Source of the DNA: Stratiolaelaps scimitus
Lineage: Eukaryota; Arthropoda; Arachnida; Mesostigmata; Laelapidae
Direction: 5' to 3'
Assembly (NCBI GenBank): GCA_019614645.1
Contig: JABWDB010000005.1
Location: forward strand, 5,240,001 to 5,304,000
Length of the DNA stretch: 64,000 bases
Shown: in pieces, positions 22,489 through 34,890 of the stretch
Layout: every line of letters begins with the position of its first letter
How positions within the stretch are numbered: the first letter of the stretch is position 1
Notes under the pieces: generated by a model
Seen by the model: only the letters and a program-made list of their open reading frames with translations
What the model was told of the DNA's origin: nothing
Database searches by the model: none
Made by a program: the position numbers and the translations under genes

Positions 22489-25360
22489 TGCTTCTGCTTT
22501 CTCCGCACCTTAACCAGGTGGTAAAGTCCATTAACGCTTACAAGGAAAACTTGTGCATAAAAGACGATAACACATCCGTTTGGCCGTGGTAAGTTGCTCA
22601 GAGCAATCTTGTGCATCGAAAAACATTGATCACATTTTAATAAACTAAATAATTAAAACTATAAGAAGGTGGCACGCCACCTTACCCTAATTATACCACT
22701 TTTAGTAATTATATAATAAACAATTACCTGATAACACATCAGTCACTCGAGGACTCCGGTCCCCCGTACAGCAGGGATTTTGCCATAAATCGACTACCTA
22801 TCCCGAAGCGATAGCATCTGCTGGAAAGCAAGATAGCGTTTGTTACACTGAGACACTTCATTCGATTCATGCATATCCCGTATAATGGCAATGTTATGCT
22901 CTCAACTGCTAAGACGTTGATCGCAGGAATGGGTCGAATCATTCATGGGCTCACTCAATGGACGGCTGACTCATGTGTTATATGGTAAATGTCACGCTGA
23001 TTATGCCGCCACCATAAGCCCGTAACATTGCTATGATGAAGTTGTGTACAGTACCGTCACGCAAGCCTTATGTAGAAGTTAGTGAATAGCTGGAAAGTAC
23101 GTACCACCTACTATGGCTGTCGCAATTTGTAGTGATTTAAGGATGCAGAACATAGAGTAGGGAATTATCGTTGTTGCTATTGTTGTCGTTGTTGTTGTTG
23201 TTATTGACCTAATCCGGAGACTGGCAAGCTGTTGTCGTTGGGTCAATTCATATCGTCCACCCCATCTGCTGTGATCGCATAGTTAAGTAGGAGACAGATA
23301 GCAGATACGATCGGACTAAGTCATAATGGGCCCGGCGTACACAACACGGTAGCAGTTTAGCCTAAGGGCTGTTGAAGCGGGAAGCTGGTACAGACGGACG
23401 TCACCAGACGATCGCAAAGTCGATTGTTGATCACTGTACTGGCACGGCAGAATCCAGCGGCATATAATACCACACATGACACCGTTGGCGGACGTTAGTA
23501 CCGAGTTGAGTGATCCGCCCCTGGGCTTAGGAAGCCGTGAGCACATCTAACACCGAATACTCCTCGTCTAGCCTGAACAAATTGCTCATTTCTATGTAAG
23601 GTATACATATCAAGGTTTGGGGGGTTTCCTTTACCAGTTGGAAAATACGTAGAATAACTGCTCTTGCCACAAAAAAAAACAACAACAAATAGATCTCCTA
23701 TCGGCGTCATTGTTGCACTCGAGTTTCTTCTATTGCAAATAATATATTTTTCGCGATGCGCGAGAAGCGTGGACTTGGTCGATTTTAGCCCTGGTCGGAA
23801 CAGGGAATTACTATTGTGGCCTTTGCTCAACCTCAAAAGGTGTCCGGTCAAATACTTCTTTCTTTATTCATGGGAACAGGAAAAAATAATAACAACAACA
23901 ACGAGCAGGCGCGTTTCTCCATCTTTATCAAGACCAAATGGTGAAATTAAAGGTGAGATATGTTCAAACAACTAGCCTTGCCCTTCCGCAGGAGCGATCA
24001 TCCCTCCGCGACCAGTCCCTATTGCAATGCACGTAGCCGCACTTCGAATGTTGAGGGCGATTCAACAACGACACGTACACTCTGTAGACAATTATTTGTT
24101 ATACAAGTAATACCTACAATCTTGTTGGTGTCTGAATATGATCAGGTGGGTTGGATCCTCAGCGATGCACGTAAATTCGTTCAGATTCCCCCGAACGCCC
24201 GGTATGAACATGCGGCAAGCGTTTCCGGTGGCATTTGTTTTCGTCTGACAGGACAGCGTAATACAGTATATCCTTGCTTTGTAAATAAATCATGTGGGAT
24301 TTCGGCTTTCCAGTGCCATGTATCCAGTGAGATTACGCCCTATAGTACGGTTTATTTCAGCTACCATTGAAATGCGTCTCCCTACGAACGGCAAGCTTTA
24401 AGCTCCCGACCCCTTGTTAAGGCCGGCCTGCATGGTCTTTGCGAGAGCAATGCCCTGACCATTTATTCAGTCTCGTGGTGGCCATCTTCGTCTGTGTACG
24501 ACCGCTCCGACTATTCTTGGACGGCTTGTCGCCCCCATCGCGCTTACGTTTGAAACACAGCGATTTCTTAAGCCAATAGCCCTCCGGCCCCAGCGGCGTC
24601 GCTATCGTTTACATTGTTCCCTTGATACTGCTATTACAATGTGACTGACTAGCTGAGAATACAAGTAGACCTTGCTTGCGGGCCCTTGCTCTCAGCAATA
24701 GTTCCGAATGTATAGCTTCCCAGAAGAGCGAGTCTCGGGAGACACAGTCGTGTTTCGTCTACCTATTATATCTAATAGGGTGGAAGTGAGTCGAAGGCAA
24801 GACCATATGAGAACAGTGCATACGAAGATCGTTCTAAATAAAGCAAACATCTTATACAAACAACATCGGTACGAAATCGCGGATGTGATTGCTTTCGGAA
24901 TATCTTATTCTTATATAGCGAACATTCGACTCGATATATGTCAGTCAACTCGAGTGGCTTATACAGTACAGGCCCTAACTGTGGAGGTAAGGACCTCTAA
25001 TGTGTGTGTGCGGTCGATTGCGTGATGATCCGAGAAGTGGCACCACGCCATGGACAATTGATGGGACTTCAGCGGGCTATGGCGATGCTCAGAGGTTTAA
25101 GCTCATTGTCAGACCTAAAAATGAGTAGAGATTGCAGAGCTACGGTTGAGCATCAGTGGTTTATGGAACTATTTGATGTTTGACTCGATATTTCCACAGC
25201 AACAATCGGTTTTATTAGCCACCTACTTCTAAGGAACATCACTGAGAGTGGCAGCACGACAGCCCGATTTTCACGAGACACGTGACTCCAAGCATGAATT
25301 GAAGCAATGAATTCCGCCTGCTGCACTTATCATATCGTGTATATATGACCCTTATATATA

Positions 25361-25367
<7 letters not shown>

Positions 25368-25410
<43 letters not shown>
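25368..25410. repeat. (TA)n microsatellite
   Basis: About 21 TA units, among the longest in the window. Confidence 0.9.
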
Positions 25411-25413
<3 letters not shown>

Positions 25414-26099
25414 ATGCCTACACCAAATCTTGTAGTATCTTCAAATGGGCGGTGTAGTCTGCAGAATTTTCCCAAGCAAGAACTGTCTACAAGTAGTGAT
25501 GTGGCTGATATTTCGCCATTGAATGACGGCGGTGTTGAACGATTTGTTAAGCGATACGTTGTTCACCGTGACACCCACTCGAGTGGGCGGCCGATTTGTG
25601 AACACATGGCATAACGCGGTAATTGCACCGGGGCTATTGGCGATAGCAATAGCACTTTGGGTGAAGTTCAAGCATCGTACGCCATCGAGCCGCCAGCGTA
25701 CCTGCGCTTCTTTAATGCTTGTTAGTTAAGGTCCTTCGCTGAGAGGGTACAGCGGTGGCTGATCGCCGTGACAAAGGGTGATTCTCATAATCGGCTATTA
25801 CATTTTGTTTCCGGCGCTGCTAATTCTTCGAACACTATTCTGGGTGAAGCCAGCACACGTCTTTGTCAAGAGAGTGACTATGATTATTTCGCGACCATTC
25901 GAGAATGGTGGCACTGGCAATGCGACATCGGTTAGACCCAGCAAGCGATGCAGCAAAGGCTCGCACTCCTCGATCATGCATTGGTACAATTCACGAAGTG
26001 GACGGACCCTCGTCGTGGGGGGGGGGGAATTTACTAACACGAGCTACAGCCGAACGAAGATGATATTAGTAATAGTAGACACTACTGAAACTTAGCAGT

Positions 26100-26137
26100 A
26101 TCGTGGACGTTAAATGTTGGCTGAGAGTCAGCCCGCT
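26100..26137 (+). mobile_element. SINE 3' tip copy
   Basis: CGTGGACGTTAAATGTTGGC and CTGAGAGTCAGCCCG match the last 40 bases of the SINE at 54894-55065 almost base for base. Confidence 0.5.
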
Positions 26138-26230
26138 TCGCATATTTGCTTATGCATACCGGCCGACGTATTCTTTGTCCAATGATCAACATGATAGCGA
26201 CCCGGTATAGAGCGACTGTGGTCGACGCCG

Positions 26231-26283
26231 ATTGTGCCTTCGAAGATACGATATTTATAACTCCTCATGTCGACGAGCGTATC

Positions 26284-26323
<40 letters not shown>

Positions 26324-26374
26324 TACGTTCGTCGACATGAGGAGTTATAAATATCGTATCTTCGAAGGCACAAT
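26231..26374. repeat. Palindrome with ~60-bp arms centred on (TA)n
   Basis: Left arm starts ATTGTGCCTTCGAAGATACG and right arm (26308-26374) is its inverted copy, with a mismatch at GACGAGCG/GACGAACG. The centre is an uninterrupted (TA)n tract, itself self-complementary, so the whole 144 bp can form one hairpin. A second (TA)n tract (26373-26391) follows the right arm. Confidence 0.85.
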
Positions 26375-27190
26375 ATATATATATATATATATTAGATATA
26401 TATATTCTTTTTTTGTAATTAGAGTAGAGCTTTATGACAGCCGATGTGACGTATCGCAACTTGGGTAATTACATAATCTAATAACTAGCGGTATCCTGGC
26501 GGTATCCTCGGGCAAGCAAACCAAGTTTGTCAGTGCTTTGTCGAATATCGCAAAGTTGTGTTCGTTCACCTTTATAGGCACACGGCACGAAGCACATAGT
26601 GAGATCATATAGGCAATATGCAGACGATGTTACAGCAAGCTGTCAGCTCTCGACAGGTTTGCGTCTATTCGCGTTCAACGGCGGGTCAGCAGGGCAGTGC
26701 GTGTAGACCGCCATCTCTGCACGCAATCATATCAGGACATTTCTCTTTGGTCACTTGTTGATTTCAGTTTATTAGAATCGTTGTCGTCCGTCGGCCTTCA
26801 ACGCGAGTGTGCGTGTATGGCATATTGAGCCTCACGCTTTGCAACAGCGATCTGTTCGATTCGAGTCACCCTCCCGTTCAGTGAAGAGTTATAGTGTGGT
26901 ACGAATGGGTGAAGGCTGCCTGTGAACACTCTCTCAATGGTGGTCAACAATTGAAGGCGATATATATCAATTTCAATTCAATGTACGGTTGATTTACGGA
27001 ACTTGCAATAGACATACGCTCCTGTTCTCGTTTTAAAAGAATATGTTAAAAATGAAATAATATAAAATGGAGCCTGTAGCCCCGGGAAAAATACAATCAA
27101 CCCGCTGAGTCAACTGATGGGACTCTCTAGTAGTGAATCTGTACATATAGAACAATTTCAGCTCATATAATATATATATATATATTTTTT

Positions 27191-27271
27191 TCGAGCTGAC
27201 CCTCAGCTGTTTCCCTATCTGACAGGCCTCAGCTCTTAACCTTTTAGGTATTACTATGAGGACCTGTCGGG
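27191..27271 (-). repeat. Dispersed repeat family A, copy 4
   Basis: The reverse complement matches copy 1 closely and ends in GCTCGA plus a run of A that runs into a (TA)n tract at 27169-27184, as SINE-like tails often do. Confidence 0.7.
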
Positions 27272-28022
27272 TATATATAATATCGCCATCGTCCGTTGCT
27301 TATAAAAACCGATCCAAGATCTTAGCGGAACGTACGCAATGGCGGGGGCGGCTGTTGATGGCTGCTGAAACGATGATCACCTTATTCACGTAACATGACG
27401 TGCCATTGTGTTTTGTGTGAATGTTTGCATTGAAAATCTAATTGCGTCAATAATCGCACCTAAACCCCTGCTTTGTAACCATCGATGTCACTGCCGGTAG
27501 GCTGAGCAACAGTTCGCGTATATTGACTAGCCGTACAGCTGGTCGCTAACTATCGCTATATATACACATACTCCGAAGTAAAAATCTGTATAACATAATG
27601 GCAATACAACATAGCATGGGTAGTACTCGAAAATGTGCCAATCGAGTCGTAGTTGATACTAAACCAACACGGATAGTAAGAGACCCATTGGTGCTCCACC
27701 TCGTTATATCGTAGTGTTCATGTTATCGCTAATGAGATATATAGAATTGCTGGATTCTAGTGAATGACACGGCGTAACGAGATGAGGGACAGATGACATA
27801 CGTGAACCGAATCAATAATTCGGTCAATGCTACCGATATTATAATACTATTATAGTGAGCGAAGCGACCAACGCAACGTTTTTATATAACAGAGGGGGGC
27901 TTCAGCAGGTTGAACTGCACAAGTCACCTGATCGATAATCTGGAAATGTCATTGAAGCTCGCTAAACTCACTGTGCCGATTGTGCCTAGGTCGGACGAAC
28001 TCTCTGATTCTGACTACCGTGT

Positions 28023-28030
<8 letters not shown>

Positions 28031-28060
<30 letters not shown>
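28031..28060. repeat. (GA)n microsatellite
   Basis: About 15 GA units, preceded by a shorter GA run. Confidence 0.9.
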
Positions 28061-28062
<2 letters not shown>

Positions 28063-28779
28063 CTAGACGGCGATCTGAATGGTGCCGATCGAAAACATCG
28101 AATTTGGCAGATATCAACCCGTTGTATGTAATCATCCCACGTCGTACAACAGATCCCCGGAAACATATTTGATATTGGAGTGCCTCATGTCGTTAACTGT
28201 CCTAAGTGGTCCTAGTTTGGGTCGATACGCCTGTCCTCGGCGTGCCTTGTGCGATATTCACCACTGCCAACCAGTAAATACACAGTCAAGCACACTATTG
28301 CAAGGGTCTCAATTACACGACACTTTCCTGAAATTCGAAGGGCTTCAGAAACATGATTAGCACATAACGAAATGAGCATTGAAGCGTACAGCCTGCATGC
28401 GACCTTTGTGTATCGTTGGAGGGTGTCTCGAAGATGGATCAGCATGCTTCGACTCTGGACACATCACTTATAGCATTTGGCAACAATAGTAAAGCTGCGT
28501 TTCATGAAAATATCGCCCGTTCCCAAAAACCCTTTAATGTAGTTCTTTCGTCACGTCATGCTTAAGTGAGAAGGAGTACCTACCGTCCTTGTTAATTGTT
28601 AGCGAAATATTATATTAAGATAGTTCACCGCTCGAATTGAGTCAGGCGCGCGCAGACATTGAGGGTCGAATACCTCGTCGTCTTGGGCCAATGACCGTGG
28701 CCGTTGAAAATTGAGCATTCCGCACCGAAGCTAAATATAACACCAATTGTGCTTAAGTGAAGTCAGCCATATGAGGGTG

Positions 28780-28801
28780 AGCAGCAGCAGCAGCAGCAGC
28801 A
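28780..28801. repeat. (AGC)n microsatellite
   Basis: Seven AGC units in otherwise unremarkable DNA. Confidence 0.85.
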
Positions 28802-29478
28802 CTCGGCCTCTGCGTGTTTCATTGAATCGTTGTTAGAGCTAATCTAATACCATAGACCGTACGTATACTTGTGTAAGTGGTGTGTACGGGACACCTAAGA
28901 TAGAAGCAAGGTGAATGGACGATTACGGAGATGCTTTCATTTATCTTTAATGCCGTTTTTATATTAAATATACTAAATATTAGGTGTGCTAATGCGGAAG
29001 TGTCTGACTAGAAATTCGACTAGGCCGTTCTGCCTTCAATGAAATGTACGTACATCATAGGGTGTTGCAATGTTGGCATACAGAGTGCCTACGCCTATTA
29101 ATCATTTTTATAATAATAATTGTAATAATAGTAATATCAGTCACTTTATTGACGAATCTGCGTGTACAGAGACTGAGTCCATGCCTACCTATGCGCCCTG
29201 CACGATCAGAGCCGAAGCTGCAAAGGGCACAAAACTAAGCCGTTTTTGTTTTTTATATTATATTCACTCGAATAACAGCCGCCACCTTACTGCTTTCTGA
29301 AGGGTCTCTGCTATCGAATGATTCGCAGGAGCACATAAAGGGGAAAATATTATTTATTATTGTTTATATGGAAACAATGGGCCAATAATTGTGCAATTTA
29401 ACAATGTATGTAAACAACATTTGCGTATATAAGTGAGTATACCCTTGAGCCAGAGGCGGCTCAGTGGGGGCGAAATAT

Positions 29479-29506
29479 GATATATATATATATATATATA
29501 TATATG

Positions 29507-29537
<31 letters not shown>
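29479..29537. repeat. Double (TA)n microsatellite split by GC
   Basis: Two TA runs of about 13 and 15 units separated by a single GC step. Confidence 0.9.
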
Positions 29538-29540
<3 letters not shown>

Positions 29541-30099
29541 ATTCGTGACGCAGTTGGAGACCAGGTGCCAGGCCGAGCCCGTTATGGTCTCGAGGGAGGT
29601 GATTAGGTAAGTGCCTTAATTTTTTAGGAGAATAGCACAATTGTCCGAAATTTGATTTTATAAGAAAAAAATTATGAATTGACGGTGAAACTTCCGAATC
29701 AGGTAAAGGGAAATGTTCCTCGATCAGGATCTGATTTGAAGGGGCATTGTTCATTCGAAGTCCACGCCGAGACCCGAATTTACATGGCCGTAGCGATAGC
29801 AAGGATCTACTGCAATCCTTTATTGATGAGGCGAAACAAACTAAATGCTAATAACATCTGTGCCGTTAGTTTATAGTTAGATCGTTCATTCATCATCACT
29901 TTACTGTTTAGATACTCCCAACGTGTCTCTCTCATCTGCAGAGTACAAACTGTCCGTGATGTAGGCGTTGTTTGCAAGTTCTCTCCCAAAACTTTGAGAA
30001 ACTCATTATATTCGATTAGTAATCCTACCTTAACGGCACAGTGATGCACTAAATCGATGCAAATCTGAGTGATGGCGAATGCTAGGTGTGGTGTTTGTG

Positions 30100-30122
30100 T
30101 TATATATATATATATATATATA
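30100..30122. repeat. (TA)n microsatellite
   Basis: About ten TA units followed by (GT)4. Confidence 0.85.
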
Positions 30123-30567
30123 GTGTGTGTGTAATTTTGGAGCGAATTTAGATACAAATTCGATCCTAGAAGTCCAAATCAGTGGCTGATTATATTCAAG
30201 AAAGAAATCATGACAATTAACCGAGGCAACTTACTTCGTTTTGTTTGTTTTTATTGGGCAAGATGTGGGATCCATTATTTTTAGTGCGGTGGAGACAGCA
30301 TTTCACGAGTTGGTTATATTAATGCCGCTATGTGGACTTCATGAGGCAACTGATCTTTGAATCTTTCGAAATCCGAAGAACCTCAATATGACAGAGCAAT
30401 TCCTAATGATGAATGAGGTTGCGTGTGCTGAGCGTGCTAACAACATCTTCGCGTGCGTGCTTGCACGATCACTGGCGCGACCAGCTACATACTGATAATA
30501 ATAATAGAAAGAAATAATAACATGGATCAGAATGAGAGATAATCATCATTTCTTCCCTCGGGTTCGT

Positions 30568-30574
30568 ATATATA

Positions 30575-30606
<32 letters not shown>
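30568..30606. repeat. (TA)n microsatellite
   Basis: About 18 TA units with one TTTA interruption. Confidence 0.85.
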
Positions 30607-30609
<3 letters not shown>

Positions 30610-33110
30610 CATACCTTAAATAGCACTCCCTTTGCTGAAAATAAAAGGGTATTTACACTACATTATTACATAGAACTGTATACCCTCAGATAACAATTTG
30701 GATACATAAAAATTTTCGCCGCTTCCCATTTTGTTCCGACAGCAGCGTAACGCAAGTTACATGCATTGATTTGCACACGCAATGAAATTGCCACACGAAT
30801 TGGCACGGTTGTCCAAAAGCAGCAATGTTTTTCCTATCACCGACCGAAGACTTGAGTGAATTGTAGAGAATCACACGCAACACGAACAGCCGCACACTCC
30901 TACGGCTGTCGCAATCCGTCGGCGTAGCAGCTGGCCGTCGTGACCCCGAGGTTAGTTCAGACTGCTATAATTACAGCTAAGGCAATGAGCACTCAGATCC
31001 GAGATGGGAAGATGCCGAGCCCAGCGGGGCGAGTATCCACTCCGTAGAGTGCAGAATGCCAGGACACAACGGTCATGGTAGGAGGCCATGCAACCAGAAG
31101 TGCAATTGCCAAAATAACCTTGAGAATTGTCCGTGCGAGGGCCCGGAAGAGCTAATGGCTCTTCGTGTCTCGGGGTGGCTGTAGCTCGGGTACGCTTTTA
31201 TTTCGGTTCTCTTACATCATCACACGCTGCGGGTTGGCCAGGTCTCTTCCGAGCTCGGGAACGGGCACGATTGCCGAAAATATAATAGATTAGGCAGACG
31301 CTAGATGCGGCGGGTGAATGCATGACGAAGCAATGTGAGATTCAAATGATGGAGATTTGGCATGAACGATATATGAACCACATCCATGATATTGACTATA
31401 TTGGTGTAGCGCGTGAGCCATCGAATACAAACAAACCCTTATTAGTTCATTGATGGATCTGCAGTTTTACGCAATGCTTAAGTTATCTATATATGGAAAA
31501 ACAATGGTGATTACTAGGGAGAGTGTACACTCGCTTATCTCATAATAGCCATTAAAGAACACGCTGTATTGGTGTAGTCGCAATGCTGGACGCAACCATA
31601 TAAAAAATAGCTGCTTGCTAGATACAGTGTGGATAGTATATTTATAGTTTAAAGTCCCATTGATAACATATCTTATCGGTGCATGCCCCCAGAATACGCT
31701 TTAACACATATGAGAGGCGTACCCATGCGTGCTTCTTGAATCTACAGGTGCCATCGCTCGCGGTGAACACTCTCTACGTTGTAATAATACCATAATTAAC
31801 GGCTCACTCAGCAAATCAAGTACGCGTTTCGTTGTTTTGAACTATGGCACGGAGAGACCTTGATTCGATTCTCGACCTACGCATATATAAAGATCTAGAT
31901 GTAATAACGAATTAACTAATTATTTGCAGTTCAACACAAACATCTTAGAAGCGTCCTCATCGCCGAATCGAGATCGGTAAAACTGAACTCGGTTGAATCC
32001 GATGGTATTCGTGGGTGATAAACTAGCGACTCTGATCGCCCTGCTCCGGCTTCTCGAGACCTCGTAGAGAGTCAAACATTGTCGTGATGTGATACCAGCA
32101 CAATTAGCGAGAAACTCAACGAATGACTTCACCCTTACCCAACGGTGATGAGGATCATGTAACATTCTATCGAGTTTCGTTGAGAGGAATCAGACCCGTG
32201 CGGAAACAAACCTACTGAACTACCCAACGGGGGGAACAAAAAAAACCTGCGGACGTCCCGAGCTGGAAATGAGGAAAACGAGGCGGCGGCGTTTCCTCTT
32301 CAGGTTCGTCCACTATTCGAAGTTGCTTTACATGAGGAGGCTGTTCTTTGAGTGCGTAACTCGCCAAACTCAGATAGAGAGATAGAGTGAGAGAGAGATT
32401 GAGAGGGTGAGAGTGCGAACGGAAAAATATATACGGCACACAGTGCGGCTAGCGCTGCGAATATAACTAGAGCTTTAAATACAACAATCTAATTCACTGA
32501 CGCTAGGGTTTCGTTGCTTCCAGGACGACGACGGGCGGACGGGGGGGGGTTCAGAATTTGAGTACGGGCCCTTTGTCGGTTCAGGACCACCCAGCGCCAA
32601 TAAAGCACTCGTTTGGAGTCCATTTTCTGTTTCGCTCAGGACTGCGCACTCCTCTCGAATGCAAATGTAAATCAGATCTTGCGAGCAACCCGGACCAATG
32701 TAGAACAGTGGCAAACAAATGCAATTGTTTGCCGTCCAGAATGAAAGTGTTGCGGCAAATTGCTGTCACTGTCGGAGAGGCGCTTGCAATTTCACTGGAT
32801 CGTTAGAGTTATCTGATCTCTATAGTATTTTTCACATAAGAAAGCAATCGGACAACTGTAAAGAGCATATAATAATTAGAAAAAGGCCAGTATATTGGAC
32901 TTTTTTTTATTGCAGATGCCACCCGAAATTATTACTATTATTATTATTATAGTTTCTCCCTTGGCTGATTATGGAGCTGTATTCGAATCATATCGGCATC
33001 AGTTTGAAGCATAGTCGAGCACTCTTCGATAATTAGTTCTAAATACAGGCTATAAATATAGTTCCACAATTAGTGTATACGTTAAACCGTTAGTAAACCG
33101 TCATTTATCT

Positions 33111-33134
33111 ATATATATATATATATATATATAT
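33111..33134. repeat. (TA)n microsatellite
   Basis: About 12 TA units. Confidence 0.85.
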
Positions 33135-33652
33135 TGTATGGATAACCGTCCCTAATAGTTTTTCATTGAACTTTTTTTTCGGGCATCTTGCGTGGTAGCA
33201 ATAGACATCTAGTGGTAGGCTTCGTTAGGCAGGGATTTCAGGCTTCTGTTGTGCGCAGGTGAGTAAACTGTCTTTATCGATCATTTGCACAATAGTTTGG
33301 TAATGTTCGATTTCGTGTAGGTTTTCGTCATACACCAGCTAGTAAACAGTGCGGTCGACAACTCGTAAACAAAGGTTGGTGATGCACGCAGTTCGCGAAA
33401 GGCCACCAGGGAATGGAATCGACAGCCGGGAGAGCATCCAGCATCAAGCGATGTCGCTCGAAAATCGTGAAGCCAGAATTGATTCTGGCTATTTACCGAT
33501 CTCGAATGAGCGTTCTCTATCCATGTCCATCAATTTCCATACTGATATTCCGTGCTTTGCGTCACACGTCAGTGATTGTGTATGGTAGATTAAAAGCTAT
33601 GCAAAGGCTTGTATCATTTTGATACAGGTTATTTATAAGAATATGGTGTATG

Positions 33653-33671
33653 TATATATATATATATATAC
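33653..33671. repeat. (TA)n microsatellite
   Basis: About nine TA units; a shorter run follows at 33685-33697. Confidence 0.8.
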
Positions 33672-34890
33672 TGATGACATGGTAATATATATATAGTTAG
33701 GCAGTCTCATTTGCTCAGATCAAGCGTACGGATCAACGTAACAGCAAGGTGCTACAGGTCTATGCAAAAAAATATTAGATGACACTAAGTTTGCTCTTGG
33801 TGTCAATCAATACTTTATTTGTCCCCAACGCTGATCTAACGGTGACCACCCGATCTTCCAAATATGAATTCATCCTGTCATGGCCTCGGCAAGGTGTGGA
33901 TTTTTCCTCGCGATATTCCTCGTAGGGGTACAGCCGTACTAATGTGGATAAGTGCCAACAAATATCTGATGGAAGAGGAACTGGAGGCCAACCGTAAACG
34001 AGAGTCCCTAGAGCTCATCATGTTTCAATATGGCTATGTCACTCCCAGATGTGAACATGCAAACTTCGTACTATAATCGATCGTAATGCGGACTGTTTTG
34101 ATGAAATTCGTGGGCCCACCATATCATAAGATGTATGACCCACCAGCTTGTCTGTGTGTAAAACCTAGAACCCAGATCTTGTCGTACGTTTGGCCATTCT
34201 ACTGAATCGCAAATTATCAAAAAGTAACATTACATTCGTAACATTATTACAGCGTAGCGACCCGTTTGAGTAACATGTAAGCAAACCCAATCCGCACTGT
34301 TATAATGACTATGTACGCCCTGCGCAGACTCTGTGGACTCAGCCTGTCTAGGACGATCTGTCACAACACTACTCCCTGTTTGTGAATGGGTTCTTTGCGA
34401 TTCAAAAGCATCAATTCGATTCATGCGTTCTTGACACGTGCTTGAATACAAATGCGTACATTTGTATAGTGGAAAAACCCCATTGCGGGTGGCCGGCTAA
34501 GTGACTTGATTTTGCTGGGCTTTTTTTGTTGGAAAACGAAAAGAAATAAATAATCAGGATACCTTTAGTGGTGTGGCTTGCTCCGCCATTCTAATCAGAT
34601 AGAGAGAGGTCCCGGTAGCGTTTAACAAAATCGACTTGTGTGTATGCGACGAAATCACATTCGCTTAGCCTTGACGTGAATGACACGTGGTGGTGAAAAG
34701 CTTTTTTTTTTGCGAGTGTGGCTACGCGACCAACGTTCCTGTTATGTGTCCTGCTCATGTCCCGTTCCTGTTTTGTCCCGGAATTCTATCATTGATTGTG
34801 AAAAAACTTGGGCTATCACAAGAAAGGCTCAAAAAGTGACCCAAACAACAAACGACCAGTGTCACTGACTGTTAGCTGTAAGAAGGCGTT

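Larger units (their letters stand above)
15900..26090. other. Long intergenic stretch, no firm gene
   Basis: About 10 kb without a recognisable gene apart from the weak frames listed at 16827, 19370 and 22207. A GC-richer patch at about 18440-19200 has G runs near 19045-19066. An 18-base hairpin (AAGGTGGCACGCCACCTT) sits at 22666-22683. (GTT)n-type runs occur near 23180-23205. None of the other ORFs shows a domain or good splice context. Confidence 0.4.
26400..34880. other. Long intergenic stretch, no firm gene
   Basis: It holds repeat family A copy 4 and many microsatellites. The - strand frames at 29815-30090 and 31920-32165 have fairly ordinary composition but no recognisable domain, start or splice context. 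A 16-base match (AATGCTTAAGTTATCT) links 31477 and 37736. Confidence 0.4.

Noticed and set aside
29807..30157. 116-codon - strand ORF as a gene
   Set aside because: Its first 20 codons are a (TA)n translation; the remainder looks ordinary but lacks a start, splice acceptor or recognisable domain.
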